Shown one piece after another: positions 34,639 through 46,870 of a stretch of 64,000 nucleotides of DNA. Position numbers and translations under genes: made by a program. The DNA comes from Hirundichthys speculiger (lineage: Eukaryota > Chordata > Actinopteri > Beloniformes > Exocoetidae), in NCBI GenBank assembly GCA_018398805.1, contig JAGFBZ010000178.1, positions 1,833,001 through 1,897,000 on the forward strand, written 5' to 3'. Position 1 is the stretch's first letter; each line of letters begins with the position of its first letter. The notes under the pieces are model-generated. The model was not told where the DNA came from. It saw only the letters and a list, made by a program, of their open reading frames with translations, and did not search any database.

Positions 34639-37464
34639 GAAAGAAAGAAGTGGAGAACTTTGTGAAGTTCTACTTCAGCTTGGAAACTAATATATCAGAA
34701 TATCACTCTCCCATGTTCAAAGGTATCAGGACTGGAGAGAGAACATGCAGGAAACTGTCTTGAAAAATGACAAATGTATTCTCATAAAATGATGCCTTCA
34801 TTCTTGTATACAGTTATTTTATTCTCACAGTACTGCGTCTTCATTCTTAAGATTTTCAGGTCCGTTTGTCCTTCAGCAGGTCCCTGTTGCTCCACCTGAC
34901 CACGTGCTCCGCGGTCCACGCTCCAAAAAACATGACAGCGATGTGGAAGTGACGCAGCGTAAATATCCACAACGCAACGTTCACTCTCTTCTGTGTCGCT
35001 TCTGAGGGTCTATTTGTTTCTGATGGTGAATACGTACGAACCTGAGAGCGCGGTGAGCGTGATGCTGAGCATCGCTTCAAAAGAAAACAGACAAAAAACC
35101 CAAACGTATATTTAAGGGTGTCGGCGGGAGTTCTGTGAGCGTACGATTTAACATTAGGGACAATAATTTAGAGTAGTAAATCCATTTTCTTTCTGGTGTC
35201 AGCCTCGGCAGAGGTGGAGGGAGACAGATAGAAATATAGGAGCCACAGAAATGAACAAACCATTAAAAAAAGGGGAAAAGGGGAATGCCAGCTTCTACGT
35301 GGCTACCAATTTAAACTGGTTTCTGGTCAGGGGAAGTGGCAGGAGTGGATGCCCAAATTAGAGAGGTCCCGGTCGGATCTTAGGAAACCCTGTTATCCTC
35401 AGCGTGCCGGCATTCCAGCGAGCAAGGAGCCTGGGAGCAGAAGCCACCCGGACAATGTTTGGTTCAGACGAGATGGGAGGGCCCTGCTTCGTGGCGGATT
35501 TTCCAAGCCTCCAAAACCACAAGGAAGGCAGTTGGGAGGACAGGGGCCCGGAGTCTATCGATCACAGACGTTGCTGTTTGCTGGTTGCTTTCAAACCTGC
35601 TGCCAGGGAGGTCCCCATCAGCAGTCAGATGTAATCACCGCTCGCGGAGCTGAACAAACTCCTCGGCCTCGTGGAGGTTTTGATCTGTCTGCACACAGAT
35701 TCCAGATGAAATGCTGTGCAGCCTGGATTGTTTTCTTTAGTGGGGTACAGAACTCGGAACAATACACGATAGATTTACAGCGTTTTCGTTTGGCCGAGTT
35801 CTTAAATGAGAGTTTTACAACAGGTCAAAACAAGAAACAACAAGATTAAAATCGCAATTCAGTTCAACAAAGTACGTGCTTTTGTTCGTGTGCAGATCAA
35901 AAACCGGCGGGCTGACTGTCAGCGAAACCGTCGTGCTTTTCGCCAACAGCAGTTTCGCATTTAAGGCACAAATCCCGAGTCTGTCTGACATAAAGAATCT
36001 GTCGCAACGCATCTGCGACACGGAAAGGTTGCGATGTCTGGACAGCGGTGAACTCGGAGTCACCGTCAGCCAATCACGTTTGAAAGCAGATACGAGGAGC
36101 TTGGCCGCCTTTCACCAAAGATGAAAGAAGAATTATAAGAGATTGTTTCCAGAGGGGTTTTCAGCCATGTTCACTCGTGCGCGCGACACGCAACTGCTGT
36201 GGTGTAGCATGGATGGAGAGCTGAGCTCCAAAGGTGCAGATGTGTTTTGTCCTGGTCAGTGATCTCGTCACTGAAACTGAACACTGATGGAGCAGCGCAG
36301 TGGAACAAACTTCCCACCCTTATCCAAGCCTTCCTTCTCAAGTTATTGCAGCGGACTCGTTTCTTCAATGACCCGTCTTTTGCGCCTCTTCATTTTTTTT
36401 TGACCCGCTTCCACCTGTACTTGCATTAAAGGTAACCGCCTACATCAGTGGCGGAACATGTCACTGCCGGGCCGGGGGCGGGTCACATGACCGGGCCCTT
36501 TAAACCCAATAAAGCTTGTGATAACATAGATTTACAACATACATGTGCCCGCAACAGCGGGGCTTACAAGGATTACTACATTTTTGACACATAGCTCAAA
36601 GCATTTGATAGTAAGTGTTCAACACCACGAAGAGTGACCAAGTCATTTTTAAATCAATCAAACCTGTAGTATTATTGCATAACATATTGTCTCAAATGTA
36701 TTCGGCGGTATGCGGTTGTGACGTCACGCGGGAGACACACCAGTTATTATTGTAGTTGCTACCAGCATTCATTCATTCATTCTGCTCGGTACCAAGTGCC
36801 AATTTCTCCTGACGTGTTTCCATTGCTGTTAATAAATACCAACTTGGGTTTTGAACCACGGCTGGTGCGCCGCCACCCCGTTGCCCCATCACGCAGTTCA
36901 ACACTGAGACAAATCCTTTGAGACTGACAGCAGCTGAGGAGACCCGGCGCTGCCAGCATCAGCTTTCCCACATAAACACCAGAGAACTTAGTCCGGACGA
37001 TCCTGAACTTTCTCCCTCGCACATGCACTTCAAGAGTGGGCGTTTCTTCAGCCGCATGCAGCTTTCATGAGAGGGGATGCAGATGTTCGGATGGGGAGGA
37101 CAGGAAGTGGGACGGGATGCCCGCCGTGTAAATAGCAGGGTTTTATTCATGGCAAGTCAATGGCTGTCTGTATTTTCATTTGAACTTTTTTCAGTTCAGA
37201 CATGTGGATAGGATTATGAAAAAAATAAATCATTTAGTTAGGATTAGGCATCTTTGGTTATGTTAAGGAAAACAGGTAGAAAAGCAGAACTTGATTTCGA
37301 CTCTGTGAATGATGGAGAAGCGGTGATATTGTCACCCAGGTGACGGACCTGGCTGGTCTGACAGGCATGAAATGAGCTTGACGTCTTTAAAAGAGCTCAT
37401 TAAAGGTATTTTCTGTAAGACCAGATTGTTTGACAGCGTGTCTGGTATTATTGTGTTATCACAT
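34639..37464. other. 2.8 kb of unassigned DNA
   Basis: No gene recognised. A 166-codon frame at 35349-35849 shows no known motif. A TCAGTGGCGGAACATG segment at 36447 resembles a hAT terminus but no partner end was found. Confidence 0.45.
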
Positions 37465-37472
37465 ATACTGAG

Positions 37473-38655
37473 TAGGGATGTAACAATATAGAAAATTTGA
37501 TATCTCGATTATAGTGACCAAATTATCACGGTTTACAATATTATGGTGGTATTCTTAATTGCTGCACAAATGTCCAAAACACACATACATTTAAATAATT
37601 TCACACAATCTTGTGTTTTGCTTGTCATACTTAAACATCAGAAGACACAATCTTATCAAAATGAGACTTTCACATTTAAAAGGGGAAACAACTGGCACAG
37701 AAAGAGGTTTTATATTAAATGAACAAAATAAATAACAGGAACAAAGCTTATTTGTCTGGTGCAAATTTAAATAAACACTTTAACAACCATAGTAGGTCAA
37801 AATATGCAAACAATTATCAGAAACAAAAATTATAGTGCAAGTTCAAATGAAATAAACTTTGGACTTTAAGCTGAACCTTAAATACATATAAATGAGCAAA
37901 TAAAGAAACAGTTGTAAAGGAGCCAAATATGTTGTTCTGAATTGTAGTTCACTCTGTGTGTCTGTGGGTGTTGCTGTGTTGTTACCTGAGGGTCAGGTAT
38001 AAAGGTAACTGCCTGTTATTGGTTAGCTGTTTTGACCCGAAGGGCAAAAGGTTTTTTGACCGCTGTGGCGCTAACTGCCGGCGTTATGGTTGTCGGATCA
38101 GTTAATGGAATAAATGAATATTTTAACTGCATCAGGACATTGTTCCGGTCCTTTTTCGATCAACATGCAACGATAACGTTTACGAAATGTGAGTTAGCAG
38201 AGCACGTCAACCAGGTTACTCTTGGTCAAACATCTCAGTAGCTTGAAGCATTAGGATTAGCTCCTTCAAGTTGCTTCTACAAATTACAATAAAATGTAAA
38301 TAAGTGCTCTGCAGACAGAATAACTGTCCTCCACCAGTTGTCCCTCTGCATTCTTAAAAAAAAAAAAATATATATATATATGCCCAGACCTCAGATTTCG
38401 TCTTTTTAGTGTGTTGGTAAATGTCCTGCGTGCTATCTCCACTTTCCGCCATGCTCACGTTACGATAGCGATGTTACAAGCTACATATTCACACGAGACA
38501 CGGTCACGAGTCGCTCACAGACTTGAATGAGGCTGATATTACATATCCTAGTAATCGACTGCGATAATGAGATGAAGTCAAACATAAACGGTAACCGTTA
38601 TCGCGTAAAAATTTTACCGCGCTTTACCGTAATAGCGGTAACCGTTCCATCCCTT
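37473..38655. mobile_element. hAT-type element with ATACTGAG target duplication
   Basis: Termini TAGGGATGTAACAATA and GTTCCATCCCTT are inverted repeats. They are flanked by exact ATACTGAG copies (37465-37472 and 38656-38663). The interior is AT-rich on the left and contains GGTAACCGTTATCGCG near the right end. A 69-codon frame at 38032-38241 is not recognised. Likely non-autonomous. Confidence 0.9.
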
Positions 38656-38663
38656 ATACTGAG

Positions 38664-39484
38664 TGCTGGTCCCAGACATGAGGCCACCACGTCAAAATAA
38701 AAGCGTTGCAGTTGTTCTTTGTGAAAGAAACGTTAGCAGTTTAAAGAAAGGCGCGTAAGCCGGTGGGATATGAGGGAAAATGGCTTTAAGTGCTCGCGGA
38801 GCAGATGCTTCTAGTGTGAACGCATGTACGGGATGACATTTAAATCTAGGTCAGATCAAAAGACGCTAAAGAAAAGGGAAATGCAGAGGGCTGAGAAGAA
38901 GGCAGCTCCAGCAGAGTAAGGAGAGGAAAAAAATGGAGAAAAATGATGTATTTGTTGCCATCAAAACAGACTTGTTTCTTGCAGCCCGTGAGAGCGCAGA
39001 CGAGCACAGACAGCGGTGCAGGGCGCTCCCCGCTTCAAGGCCCATTTGTATACGTGCGCACATACATTAGCACAATGACAATCGTAACAATAAACAGGTG
39101 AAAAAAAAAACGCCTCGCATTCTGCGGCTGACGGCGAAGGTCATGGGAGTCAAGATGAAACGTGACGCCAGCAGGAGGCGACGAGACAGCTCGCCACAAA
39201 TAACACACATCAGATGAAAAGCTGGCGAGAGAAAACAACTCTGCTTGTAATGAAGCACATCTCCCTCCTCTTGTTTACAGCTGAAGGACCTTGATTTAGC
39301 AGTGGAAGGGGGATAAGGGACGGTGATGGCGAGAGTAGGGGTGAGGCGCGGGGGGGGGCAGCGGCGGAGGCTTATGTTATCTGTTAGGCTTTGCCTGTCC
39401 AGCGCATTACCAGTCCTGCATCGCTCATTTCATGGCAAGTGTGCTGGAACAGCTTATCGGCGGCTGGAGAGAGCGAGGGAGAAA
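38664..39484. other. Unassigned DNA
   Basis: Nothing recognised before the poly-G tract. Confidence 0.5.

Positions 39485-39547
<63 letters not shown>
39485..39547. repeat. Run of 63 consecutive G
   Basis: Uninterrupted G from 39485 to 39547, preceded by GAGGGAGAAA. It gives spurious poly-Gly and poly-Pro frames. The true length in the genome is uncertain because such runs are hard to sequence. Confidence 0.95.
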
Positions 39548-39548
<1 letters not shown>

Positions 39549-39897
39549 AGTGGAGCAGCTGAGTCTGGTTTTGTAGTCAGAAGATGAGCAGCTTCCAAAC
39601 TCCTGATTATGCACATCCCCACAACTGCTGCATATTATCCACTGATTTATTCACTTAAGTTATTTACATTGGCGTTCAGCAGTTTTGTTTTTTTTTTTCC
39701 CCTGCAAGTTTACTCCGTCTGAATAAGCAAGCAAACTTTTCTACATTATACATTATCAAAACAACTGACGCTCATTCACCTGCTGGAGGTTTGGAGCTGC
39801 ACATTATCATTCACAGAGAAAACATAGAACATGTTGAAACTGAGGAAATGTGTCATCTTGAGATTGAAACAAGTTCATTTTGAACGTCGTGGCAGCC

Positions 39898-40090
39898 AGA
39901 CGTCCATCAGAGATGCAGGCGTTGGACCTGAACACCGATAACAAGCTGGATGGCCTCTCTCGTTTTCCATACGTTCCGACAAGAAATGTCAAATTTCAAT
40001 TTGCCTGATCACAGAAGAGTTTTCCACTTTTCCTTCTGAATCAGCTTTGGTCCAGAGAAATCATTTCACACGGTGTCCCACCTATCTGGG
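39898..40090 (-). pseudogene. Tc1/mariner-type transposase fragment, short
   Basis: Homologous to 33487-33680: both share ATCAGAGATGCAGGC and CAGCTTTGGTCCAGAGAAA on the plus strand. Read on the minus strand it is a small piece of the same transposase family, with stops. No termini are seen. Confidence 0.6.
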
Positions 40091-40269
40091 ATTTAATGTA
40101 CAGAATAACGTAGTGAGGAGAGGTGGAAAACTCCACCAACATGTCCAGCTAAAATTGAATGAATCATTAATTCTATAGATGACACAACTAGAGACGATGA
40201 GATGATGAATACAGTTATAATACATTTGATTAGATTGGTTTGTCAAGTGATTTTAACCTAAAGAATTGT

Positions 40270-40683
40270 TACCTCCGCTAAGGAGGTTATGTTTTCGCCG
40301 GTGTTTATCTGTCTGTTTGTCTGTGTTCAAGATAACTCAAAAAGTTATGGATGGATTTTAAAGAAATTTTCAGGAGTTGTCAGAAATGTGAAAAGGAAGA
40401 ACTGATTTCATTTTGGGTGTGATCCAGAAGAAATCCTGGATTCTGGATCACTTTCAAATTTTCGATGGGGCCGAAGATTTTGTTTCTCAATATCTCCGTT
40501 AATTATTGCCCAAAACTCATGAAATTTGACTCAAGGATTGACAATGGGAACCTCTATCAAATTTCAAAGGCTGATCCGGATCTGATCCAGAAGGCGGATT
40601 TTATCGCAATCTGTAAATTGCTATATTGGAGAATTGTTGCGCTTGGCGGAGGTCTGCGCTCTCAGAGTGCTTTCCTAGTTTAC
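40270..40683 (+). repeat. Dispersed repeat with hairpin end, copy B (fullest)
   Basis: Begins with the hairpin ACCTCC-GCTA-AGGAGGT and ends GGCGGAGGTCTGCGCTCTCA then GAGTGCTTTCCTAGTT. Inverse copies lie at 12895-13253 and 45740-45962. Its 76-codon frame has no known motif. Confidence 0.78.
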
Positions 40684-41832
40684 AATATGATTTGACTGTA
40701 ATTTAATCAAATTAGACTTCTTTAACTTGTCTTCTGCTGAACTTCTTTGCTTTTTCTGTAAATAGCCTCGAGATGACTTTTGTTTCAAAATAGCTCAACA
40801 AAACTGAACCAGTTTGAACTGAACTGAATGAGTTGAGTTAAACTGAACTGAGCTGCTAAACTCTTTCAAAAGCTCAAAGTCGCGCCGTCACTGCTCACTG
40901 CACCTGCCACTGTTAATCCTAAAAACATTTCTCTGAGGCGTGACTCTAAAACACCACGGGACCCTGCTGTGTGTTGTCTCTTTTCTGAGGCTCAGAGCTT
41001 TACAACAGCAGCAGCCACATGGACGACTCAGGAGGAAGCCATCACGTTGGCCCCTCCCCACTCTTTCATCTGTTGATCCCCGTGATACTTTCTGTCTCCG
41101 TGGTGGCATGGAAGTTGAGATGTCTGCAGACCGCCAGGTGAGTTATCGTCAACATCATCAACAACAACAACAACAACAACAATGTACTTATATAATGCCT
41201 TTCCAGTCCAGGGACTCATCAAGGGGCTTTCTCTCACTGCCACACAAACATTAATTAGATCCCTATAATTATTCCAACATGGATGACACTTTGTCATAGT
41301 GGTGTGTCCCAGTTATTCCAGTTAACCCTGCACATCCAACATGATGCTTTAGGGATTAAGCGAATGCGGACTCCCAGTCAAGCATCATCATGTTTTCCCC
41401 AACATCATCCAAAGTGAATTCTCTGTTGCGAAGTAATAAGACATGAATAAACTCACCGAGAGATTGGACAATACTGACAAGGAACATGGTAGAGAGAGAG
41501 GCATCACTTCACACAAATACTCAGGTGGATCTGATCATCTGACGACAGCAGTCGCAGAGAACAAGAACCAGAGACCGAGACAGTCGCAGACATCCAACTG
41601 TCTCAAGCGTAAGGGGTTGGACTACACCAGGTCTGGCTAATGAAACTAGCTGCACGCCATGAGTGTCGAGCAACACAAATGAATCAGGTTGTCCAGGACT
41701 TGATGGGACCCACTCGGGTTGTGTGGAACCTAAAGGATCCCCTGATGGGGCACTTTCATGGGGACATGGAGACAACAAAACTTCACTGAACAACTCAAGA
41801 AGCCAATTCAAAGTCAAGTGTACTAATCAAGT
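40684..41832. other. Unassigned DNA with a (CAA)n run
   Basis: A (CAA)n tract at 41158-41183 precedes TACTTATATAATGCCTTTCC, which resembles the 3' end of fish LINE/SINE retroposons on the minus strand. Nothing else is recognised. Confidence 0.45.
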
Positions 41833-42045
41833 GTGGTGTATAGCAACATACTAGCTATGGTCAAGAGTGAAAGAGCAAAGATCCTCTGGGATTTCCGTAG
41901 TGATAAACTGGTGTTGAGTGATAAACAGCTGGACATTGTCATAGTGAACAAACTCCAGAAGAAAGCAGTTGTGACAGAAGTAGCAATCCCAAGCAACAGC
42001 AACATGAAAAAAAGCACACGGCAAGCTGGAAACGTCAGTATTTGA
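41833..42045 (+). pseudogene. LINE reverse transcriptase, C-terminal fragment
   Basis: The frame reads RAKILWDFRSDKLVLSDKQL, DIVIVNKLQKKAVVTEVAIP and then SNSNMKKS. This resembles the region after the reverse transcriptase core in fish LINE ORF2 proteins, where an ILWDF...DIVVVDK...VIDVAIP pattern is typical. Reverse transcriptase copies the element's RNA at the insertion site; only about 70 codons remain and neither the catalytic YxDD region nor a 3' tail is visible. The Tc1 copy at 42061 starts right after it, so the LINE fragment may have been its target. Confidence 0.65.
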
Positions 42046-42060
42046 GAGGAGCGAAACATA

Positions 42061-43284
42061 CACAAAATTGCCAAAATTATTTGCTCACTCATCCAGATGA
42101 TCAGAATCAGGTGTTCCAGTCACTTCCATGTCCACAGGTGTATAAATTAATCACCTAGACATGCAGACTGTTTCTAGAAACTTTTGTGAAAGAATGGGTC
42201 TCTCTCAGGAGCTCAGTGAATTCCAGGTGGAACTGTGATAGGATGACACCTGTGAAACAAATCCAGTCGTGAAATTTCCTCTCTCCTAAATATTCTACAG
42301 TCAACTGTCAGCTGTTTTATAAGGAAATGGAAGTGTTTGGGAACGACAGCAACTCAGTCATGAAGTGGTAGGACAGGTAAACTGAGGGGGCGGAGTCAGA
42401 GGATGATGCAGAACATAGTGAGAAGAGGTCACCAACTTTCTGCAGAGTCAATCACTACAGACCTCCAAACTTCATGTGGCCTTCAGATTAGCTTAACAAC
42501 AGAGCAGAGAGCTCCATGAATGGGTTTCCATGGTGGAGCAGCTGCATCCAGCCAGACATCACCAAGAACAATACAAAGCATCAGGTACAGTGGAGTAAAG
42601 CAGCCACCACTGGACTCTAGAGCAGTGGAGGAACGTTCTCTGGAGTGAAGAATCACACTTCTCCATCTGGTGATCTGATGGAAGAGTCTGGGTTTGGTGG
42701 TTTCCAGGAGAACGGTACTTGTCTGACTGCATTGATCCAAGTGTAAAGTTTGGTGGAGAGGGGGTTATGGTGTGGGGTTGTTTCAGGAGCTGGGCTTGGC
42801 CCCTTAGTTCCAGTGAAAGGAACTCTGAATGCTTCAGCAGACCAAGACATTTTGGACAATTCCATGTTCCCAACTTTGTGGGACCAGTTTGGAGCTGGTC
42901 CCTTCCTCTTCAACATGACTGTGCACCAGTGAACAAAGCAAGGTCCATAAAGACATGGATGGAAGAGTCTGGTGGATGAACTTGACTGGCCTGCACAGAG
43001 TCCTGACCTCAACCTGATAGAAGACCTTTGGGATGAATTAGAGCAGAGACTGAGAACCAGACCTTCTGGTCCAACATCAGTGTTTGACCTCACAAATGTT
43101 CTTCTGGAAGAATGGTCATAAATCCCCATAAACACACTCCTAAACCTTGTGGACAGCCTTCCCTGAAGAACTGAAGCTGTTCTAGCTGCAAAGATGGACC
43201 CACATCATATTGATTAAGAATGGGAGGAGCTAAAGCTCATATGGGAGTCAAGGCAGGTGACGAATACTTTTGTAACATTTAGTG
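42061..43284 (+). mobile_element. Tc1-like transposon, near full length
   Basis: Left terminus CACAAAATTGCCAAAATTAT after TA (42059-42060); right terminus ACGAATACTTTTGTAACATT then TAGTG at 43284, followed by CA where TA is expected. The inverted repeats are diverged, which fits an old copy. Length (1.22 kb) fits a Tc1 element with one transposase gene. Confidence 0.88.
42196..43185 (+). pseudogene. Tc1 transposase, frameshifted
   Basis: The start reads MGLSQELSEFQVEL, followed by stops near 42238. Later pieces include [13 protein letters not shown] near 42740, [20 protein letters not shown] near 42798, [16 protein letters not shown] near 42910 with the second catalytic Asp, and LNLIEDLWDELEQ near 43015 with the final acidic residue. 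The first catalytic Asp region near 42640 is also recognisable as WSEESHFSIW-like. At least three frame changes separate these pieces. The catalytic motifs are mostly retained, so the gene decayed by small indels rather than by deletion. It differs in sequence from the Tc1 family at 19 kb. Confidence 0.85.
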
Positions 43285-43435
43285 CATGTTAGACGGCGGA
43301 AATATGAACCTGCATGTAAGCAAAGCAATTTTGGGGTCAACAACCAAACTGTACATGTTTGGATCGGTTCCAGGCTGAAAGAGAACCTGAGCAGGATGAA
43401 GCAGGTTATTGAAATGCATCGGTTTTAGTTGAAAG

Positions 43436-44225
43436 AAGAGGTCTTCACGGGTCCACTTTCATGGACCCGAACCCAAATGGGCCAGTGAAAATTCGACCCG
43501 AAACCGATCTGACCCGAGCTATTATCATAAGTCCGGGAGTCTGAAACCAAATTGACCCGCAATATTTGGAGCCGGAACCGACCCGACCTGAGTCTTTAGT
43601 TTCCGACCACAAACCGAACCGAGTTACCCTAATAGAACCGAGACACCCGAATAGAACCGAGACAATACAGCCTTTAGTTTCTCAAGTTAAAATTGTCTAG
43701 CGTTAAATAAACTTGATTTTATTACCTAAAGTTGTCTTCTTCTACCAGGTTCAGTTGCTACATAGGCTACGTGATGTAAACAACAATAATTTCATGTCGT
43801 TATTTTCTTTGTGTATACAGATGCTATTGATAGCAACTGCTAACGCTAATAGCCTACACCGGTCAGGACGTATCGTGAATATGTTCTCTCATCCAGCGTT
43901 GCCAAGTTGGTGATCTGTTGTGCTTTACAGCTGCCGGGCAAACCGGTAATAACACGCTACGGAAACACGATTGTTTCATGACAAACATCCCACGTTAAAT
44001 AATAATAATTAAACTGCCCCGAGTCCTGACATTGGCTGCCACCGCCAACATCTTTACCTCTCTCAAGTAAACGCAGACCCAGCCTGTCAGAGAGCACCGA
44101 CCGGACCCGAGACTAACTTGTACTGATTCCGACCCAAACCCGGAGTCACATCTTTTGAATGGACCCGAGATCCGATTCGGGTCAGGTCGGAACCTCGAGT
44201 TTTCGGGTTGTTCCGAAGACCTCTA
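43436..44225. mobile_element. hAT-type element with GTTGAAAG target duplication
   Basis: Termini AAGAGGTCTTCACGGGTCC and its counterpart TTGTTCCGAAGACCTCTA, flanked by exact GTTGAAAG copies (43428-43435 and 44226-44233). GACCCGA-type motifs are repeated near both ends (for example 43466, 43495, 44103, 44163). No transposase in 790 bp. A partial copy of the same family, inverted, is at 49992-50265. Confidence 0.9.
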
Positions 44226-44532
44226 GTTGAAAGTCTAACCACTGTTGGATCATTTATTTTAATAATGAAGCTCATGTGGATGTAGAAGCGAGAATATGAC
44301 TGTGTTTTCTTTAATCTGCCACACTTTCTGGTTCCTGTTCTATATATAGTAATGAGCAAAAGGTAAATAATTAATCAGTGCTTAAAATGGTACAGTGAAG
44401 GTAAGTGTTCATTGTTGGAGGAAAAATGTTCATTCTGAGGTGCGCTGATGAAAAATAGACTACATGAAAAAAAGGGGTTGTTTATAACAACCTGGTTTGG
44501 TTGTTCGGTTTGATGATGCGACTGCAGCATTT

Positions 44533-44760
44533 TGAATTAATTCAAGATTCAAGATTTCTCTATTGTCATTTCACGCTTTAAAAAAAATACACAGGCTGGA
44601 ATGAAATATTGTTTCTCACCAGCTTTCTGCAGTGCAAAAAATAGTTTAAAAATATATAAAAAATAAGCTCACATACAGTCAAGGAGTCACATGAATCAGT
44701 CTTAGATGATAAAAAAAAAAAATAATGGTAACAATAAATGAATTGATGAAGCTTTAAAAG
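44533..44760 (-). mobile_element. Retroposon 3' end with (CTTGAAT)-type tail
   Basis: AATTCAAGATTCAAGATTTC followed by TATTGTCATTTCACG is a frequent fish LINE 3' end read on the minus strand. The upstream boundary is uncertain. Confidence 0.5.
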
Positions 44761-45550
44761 CCTCTGAGTCATGGATTTAAATGCCCAAGACGTCACGCTG
44801 AAAGTGGAGCGCCGCTTCCACCATTGTTCCCCGCTCTCGTCTTTTTTATGTGAGCATCTACTACAGGGGTGTGCCAGTAAAACAGCTCTACCCCCTTTTA
44901 TTTTTTTCTCCTCGATTTGGCAGAAGGACAAAGCATTCAAAGAGAAAGAAACGTTCCTTTCTGAGGCGGGGAAAGGTTTCAACCCAAAAAAAAAAAGGCT
45001 GGAAGAAAGAAACTCAGAGGTTGTCCAACATTTGTATGTGTTTCTGCTGCCTTCAGTGCGCCTGAGGGAACAAGCAGAGGGCTACATATTTGTGTTGTTG
45101 TGTGCCCGTTTTATGCTGCGCTTCCCTGCTGAGCGAGGCTACGCAGCGCGGATCGAGGGGCCACGCTGGAATGCCTGTAATGCAGTGTGGAAACTGTGAC
45201 TGCGTTTGATTTAAATGGTTTCAGATGCACTTTTTGGAGGTGCACAGGAAGGAACAGCTGGCTGCTGCGACTGCTGATATGCACAAAAAAAGAGTTTTTT
45301 GGCTGTTAGCGTAACCCCACAGGCAGGTTTCAGTCAGGATCCTGCCAACTTAAAGGCCCTGCTCTTACACGGCTGGAACAAGAGTTTATATCCTCACTGT
45401 CTGACATTAAATCAGACTAAACTTCTCCTGTGTTCGGTATGTTTAGGATTACCAAAATTGTCTCTATTTGCTAAATTGCAGAATAATGAGAGAGGGAATT
45501 TAATGGAGATTTTTTTTTAAATAATTTCTTCAGTCAGATGTTTTTATATA
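44761..45550. other. Unassigned DNA
   Basis: No gene recognised. A 142-codon frame at 44771-45199 shows no known motif. Confidence 0.5.
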
Positions 45551-46280
45551 CAGTGGTACCTCTACTTACGAAATTAATTGGTTCTGGAAGTAGTTTCATA
45601 ACCTGAAAATTTCGTAAGTAGAGACGCGTTTTCCATGTAAATGCCCTAATCCGTTCCAAGCCCCCCAAAATTCAAACACAATTTTTTTATAAATTATAAA
45701 TAATACATAAAATTACATAAAAACTTGTAAGAAATACATGTTAGAACTAGAAAAGCACTCGGAGAGCGCAGACCTCCACCAAGCAAAAAATTTGAAAGTG
45801 ATCCAGAATCCAGGATTTCTTCCGGATCACACCCAAAATGAAATCAGTTCTTAACTCCTGAAAATTTAATCAAAATCCATCCTTAACTTTTTGAGTTATC
45901 TTGAACACAGACAGACAGACAGATAAACGCCGGCAAAAACATAACCTCCTTGGTGGAGGTAATAATTGTCCATTTACCTGGGTTGCTGGGTTACGCTCAT
46001 ACAGACAAGGGGCCATTCTAGCCAATGGGATGCCAGGAAGCTGCTAAGTGATAGCTAATGGCAGAACAGCTCGGACGCACCACTTTCAAACTGAGATACA
46101 GAGCTGACAGCTATGTTTACGTTCAGTAAACTCTGGGAGCTGCGAGTAGCAGTGCTACTGTATTTTTGCCTTTGGTATCCTGAAATTTCTTTCGTAACAA
46201 GAGGCAATATTTTCCCTTTGAGGCGATTCGTAACCTGAAAATTTCCTATTTAGAGATGTTCGTAAGTAGAGGTACCACTG
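45551..46280. mobile_element. Tigger-like MITE with long inverted termini
   Basis: Left terminus CAGTGGTACCTCTACTTACG, right terminus CGTAAGTAGAGGTACCACTG, flanked by TA (45549-45550 and 46281-46282). The inverted repeat extends further inward (AACCTGAAAATTTCGTAAG on the left; CGTAACCTGAAAATTTCC on the right). It shares its interior with the Tigger remnant at 12311-12894 and is interrupted by a dispersed repeat at 45740-45962. Confidence 0.9.
45740..45962 (-). repeat. Dispersed repeat with hairpin end, copy C (internally deleted)
   Basis: Begins AACTAGAAAAGCACTCGGAG and ends with the hairpin ACCTCC-TTGGT-GGAGGT. Homologous to 12895-13253 and 40270-40683 but lacks the middle. It lies inside the MITE at 45551-46280. 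Confidence 0.8.
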
Positions 46281-46726
46281 TACTTCTTGTTTATATTTCT
46301 CTTTATATTTCGTTTGGTCAGAAGCTTCCAAAGCCATGACATCATCAGCAAAGCTCTCCCAAACTGTCTGAAGGAAAAATAAATGGCATCTTGGTGTATG
46401 TACACTTCTGGCTCAGCTCCTTTTTAGATATGTCTTTTAAAAACCTTCTCAAACACTGTAGATTTCTTTGGATTTATGTGGTTGATAGTGGATGAGCCAA
46501 AGGGGACAAAAATCAAGTAAAAAAAAAAAAAATCAAAGGCTACTTTGAGGAACAGTTTGGAAAAGAAAAGTTTCCTTTCTTGGTAAGTATAACAAGAAAC
46601 AAGTGCTGTTTTTTCATACTGTGCTCAAATCCAGTGGATTTAATTCTCCTTTTGGGTCCTTTGACTTTCTGCTAAACTGGACTAATCCAAAGTTACCACT
46701 CTGACTCGCAGTTTAAGTTTAAGGCA

Positions 46727-46870
46727 GGGGTCCCCAATCTCGGTCCTGGAGGGCTGCTGTCCTGCAGGTTTTGTGTGTTTCCCTGCTTTAACACACATGA
46801 TCCTAATTATTGGCAGTCATCAAGATCAGCACATGTCTGTTAGTGACACAGTCACTTTTATCAGGGTGTG
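46727..46870. mobile_element. hAT-Charlie-like fragment
   Basis: CAGGGGTCCCCAATCTCGGT followed by CCTGGAGGGCTGCTGTCC is a widespread vertebrate hAT-type terminus. The opposite end was not found, so the right limit is approximate. Confidence 0.55.

Noticed and set aside
35349..35849. 166-codon frame on the plus strand
   Set aside because: No recognised motif and no splice or promoter signals; its length is unremarkable in 64 kb of six-frame sequence.
36447..36700. hAT element starting CAGTGGCGGAAC
   Set aside because: No matching right end or 8-bp duplication was found.
39323..39622. Poly-Gly and poly-Pro frames
   Set aside because: Translation of a homopolymer of 63 G.
44771..45199. 142-codon frame on the plus strand
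   Set aside because: No known motif; includes homopolymer-derived Lys and Phe runs.
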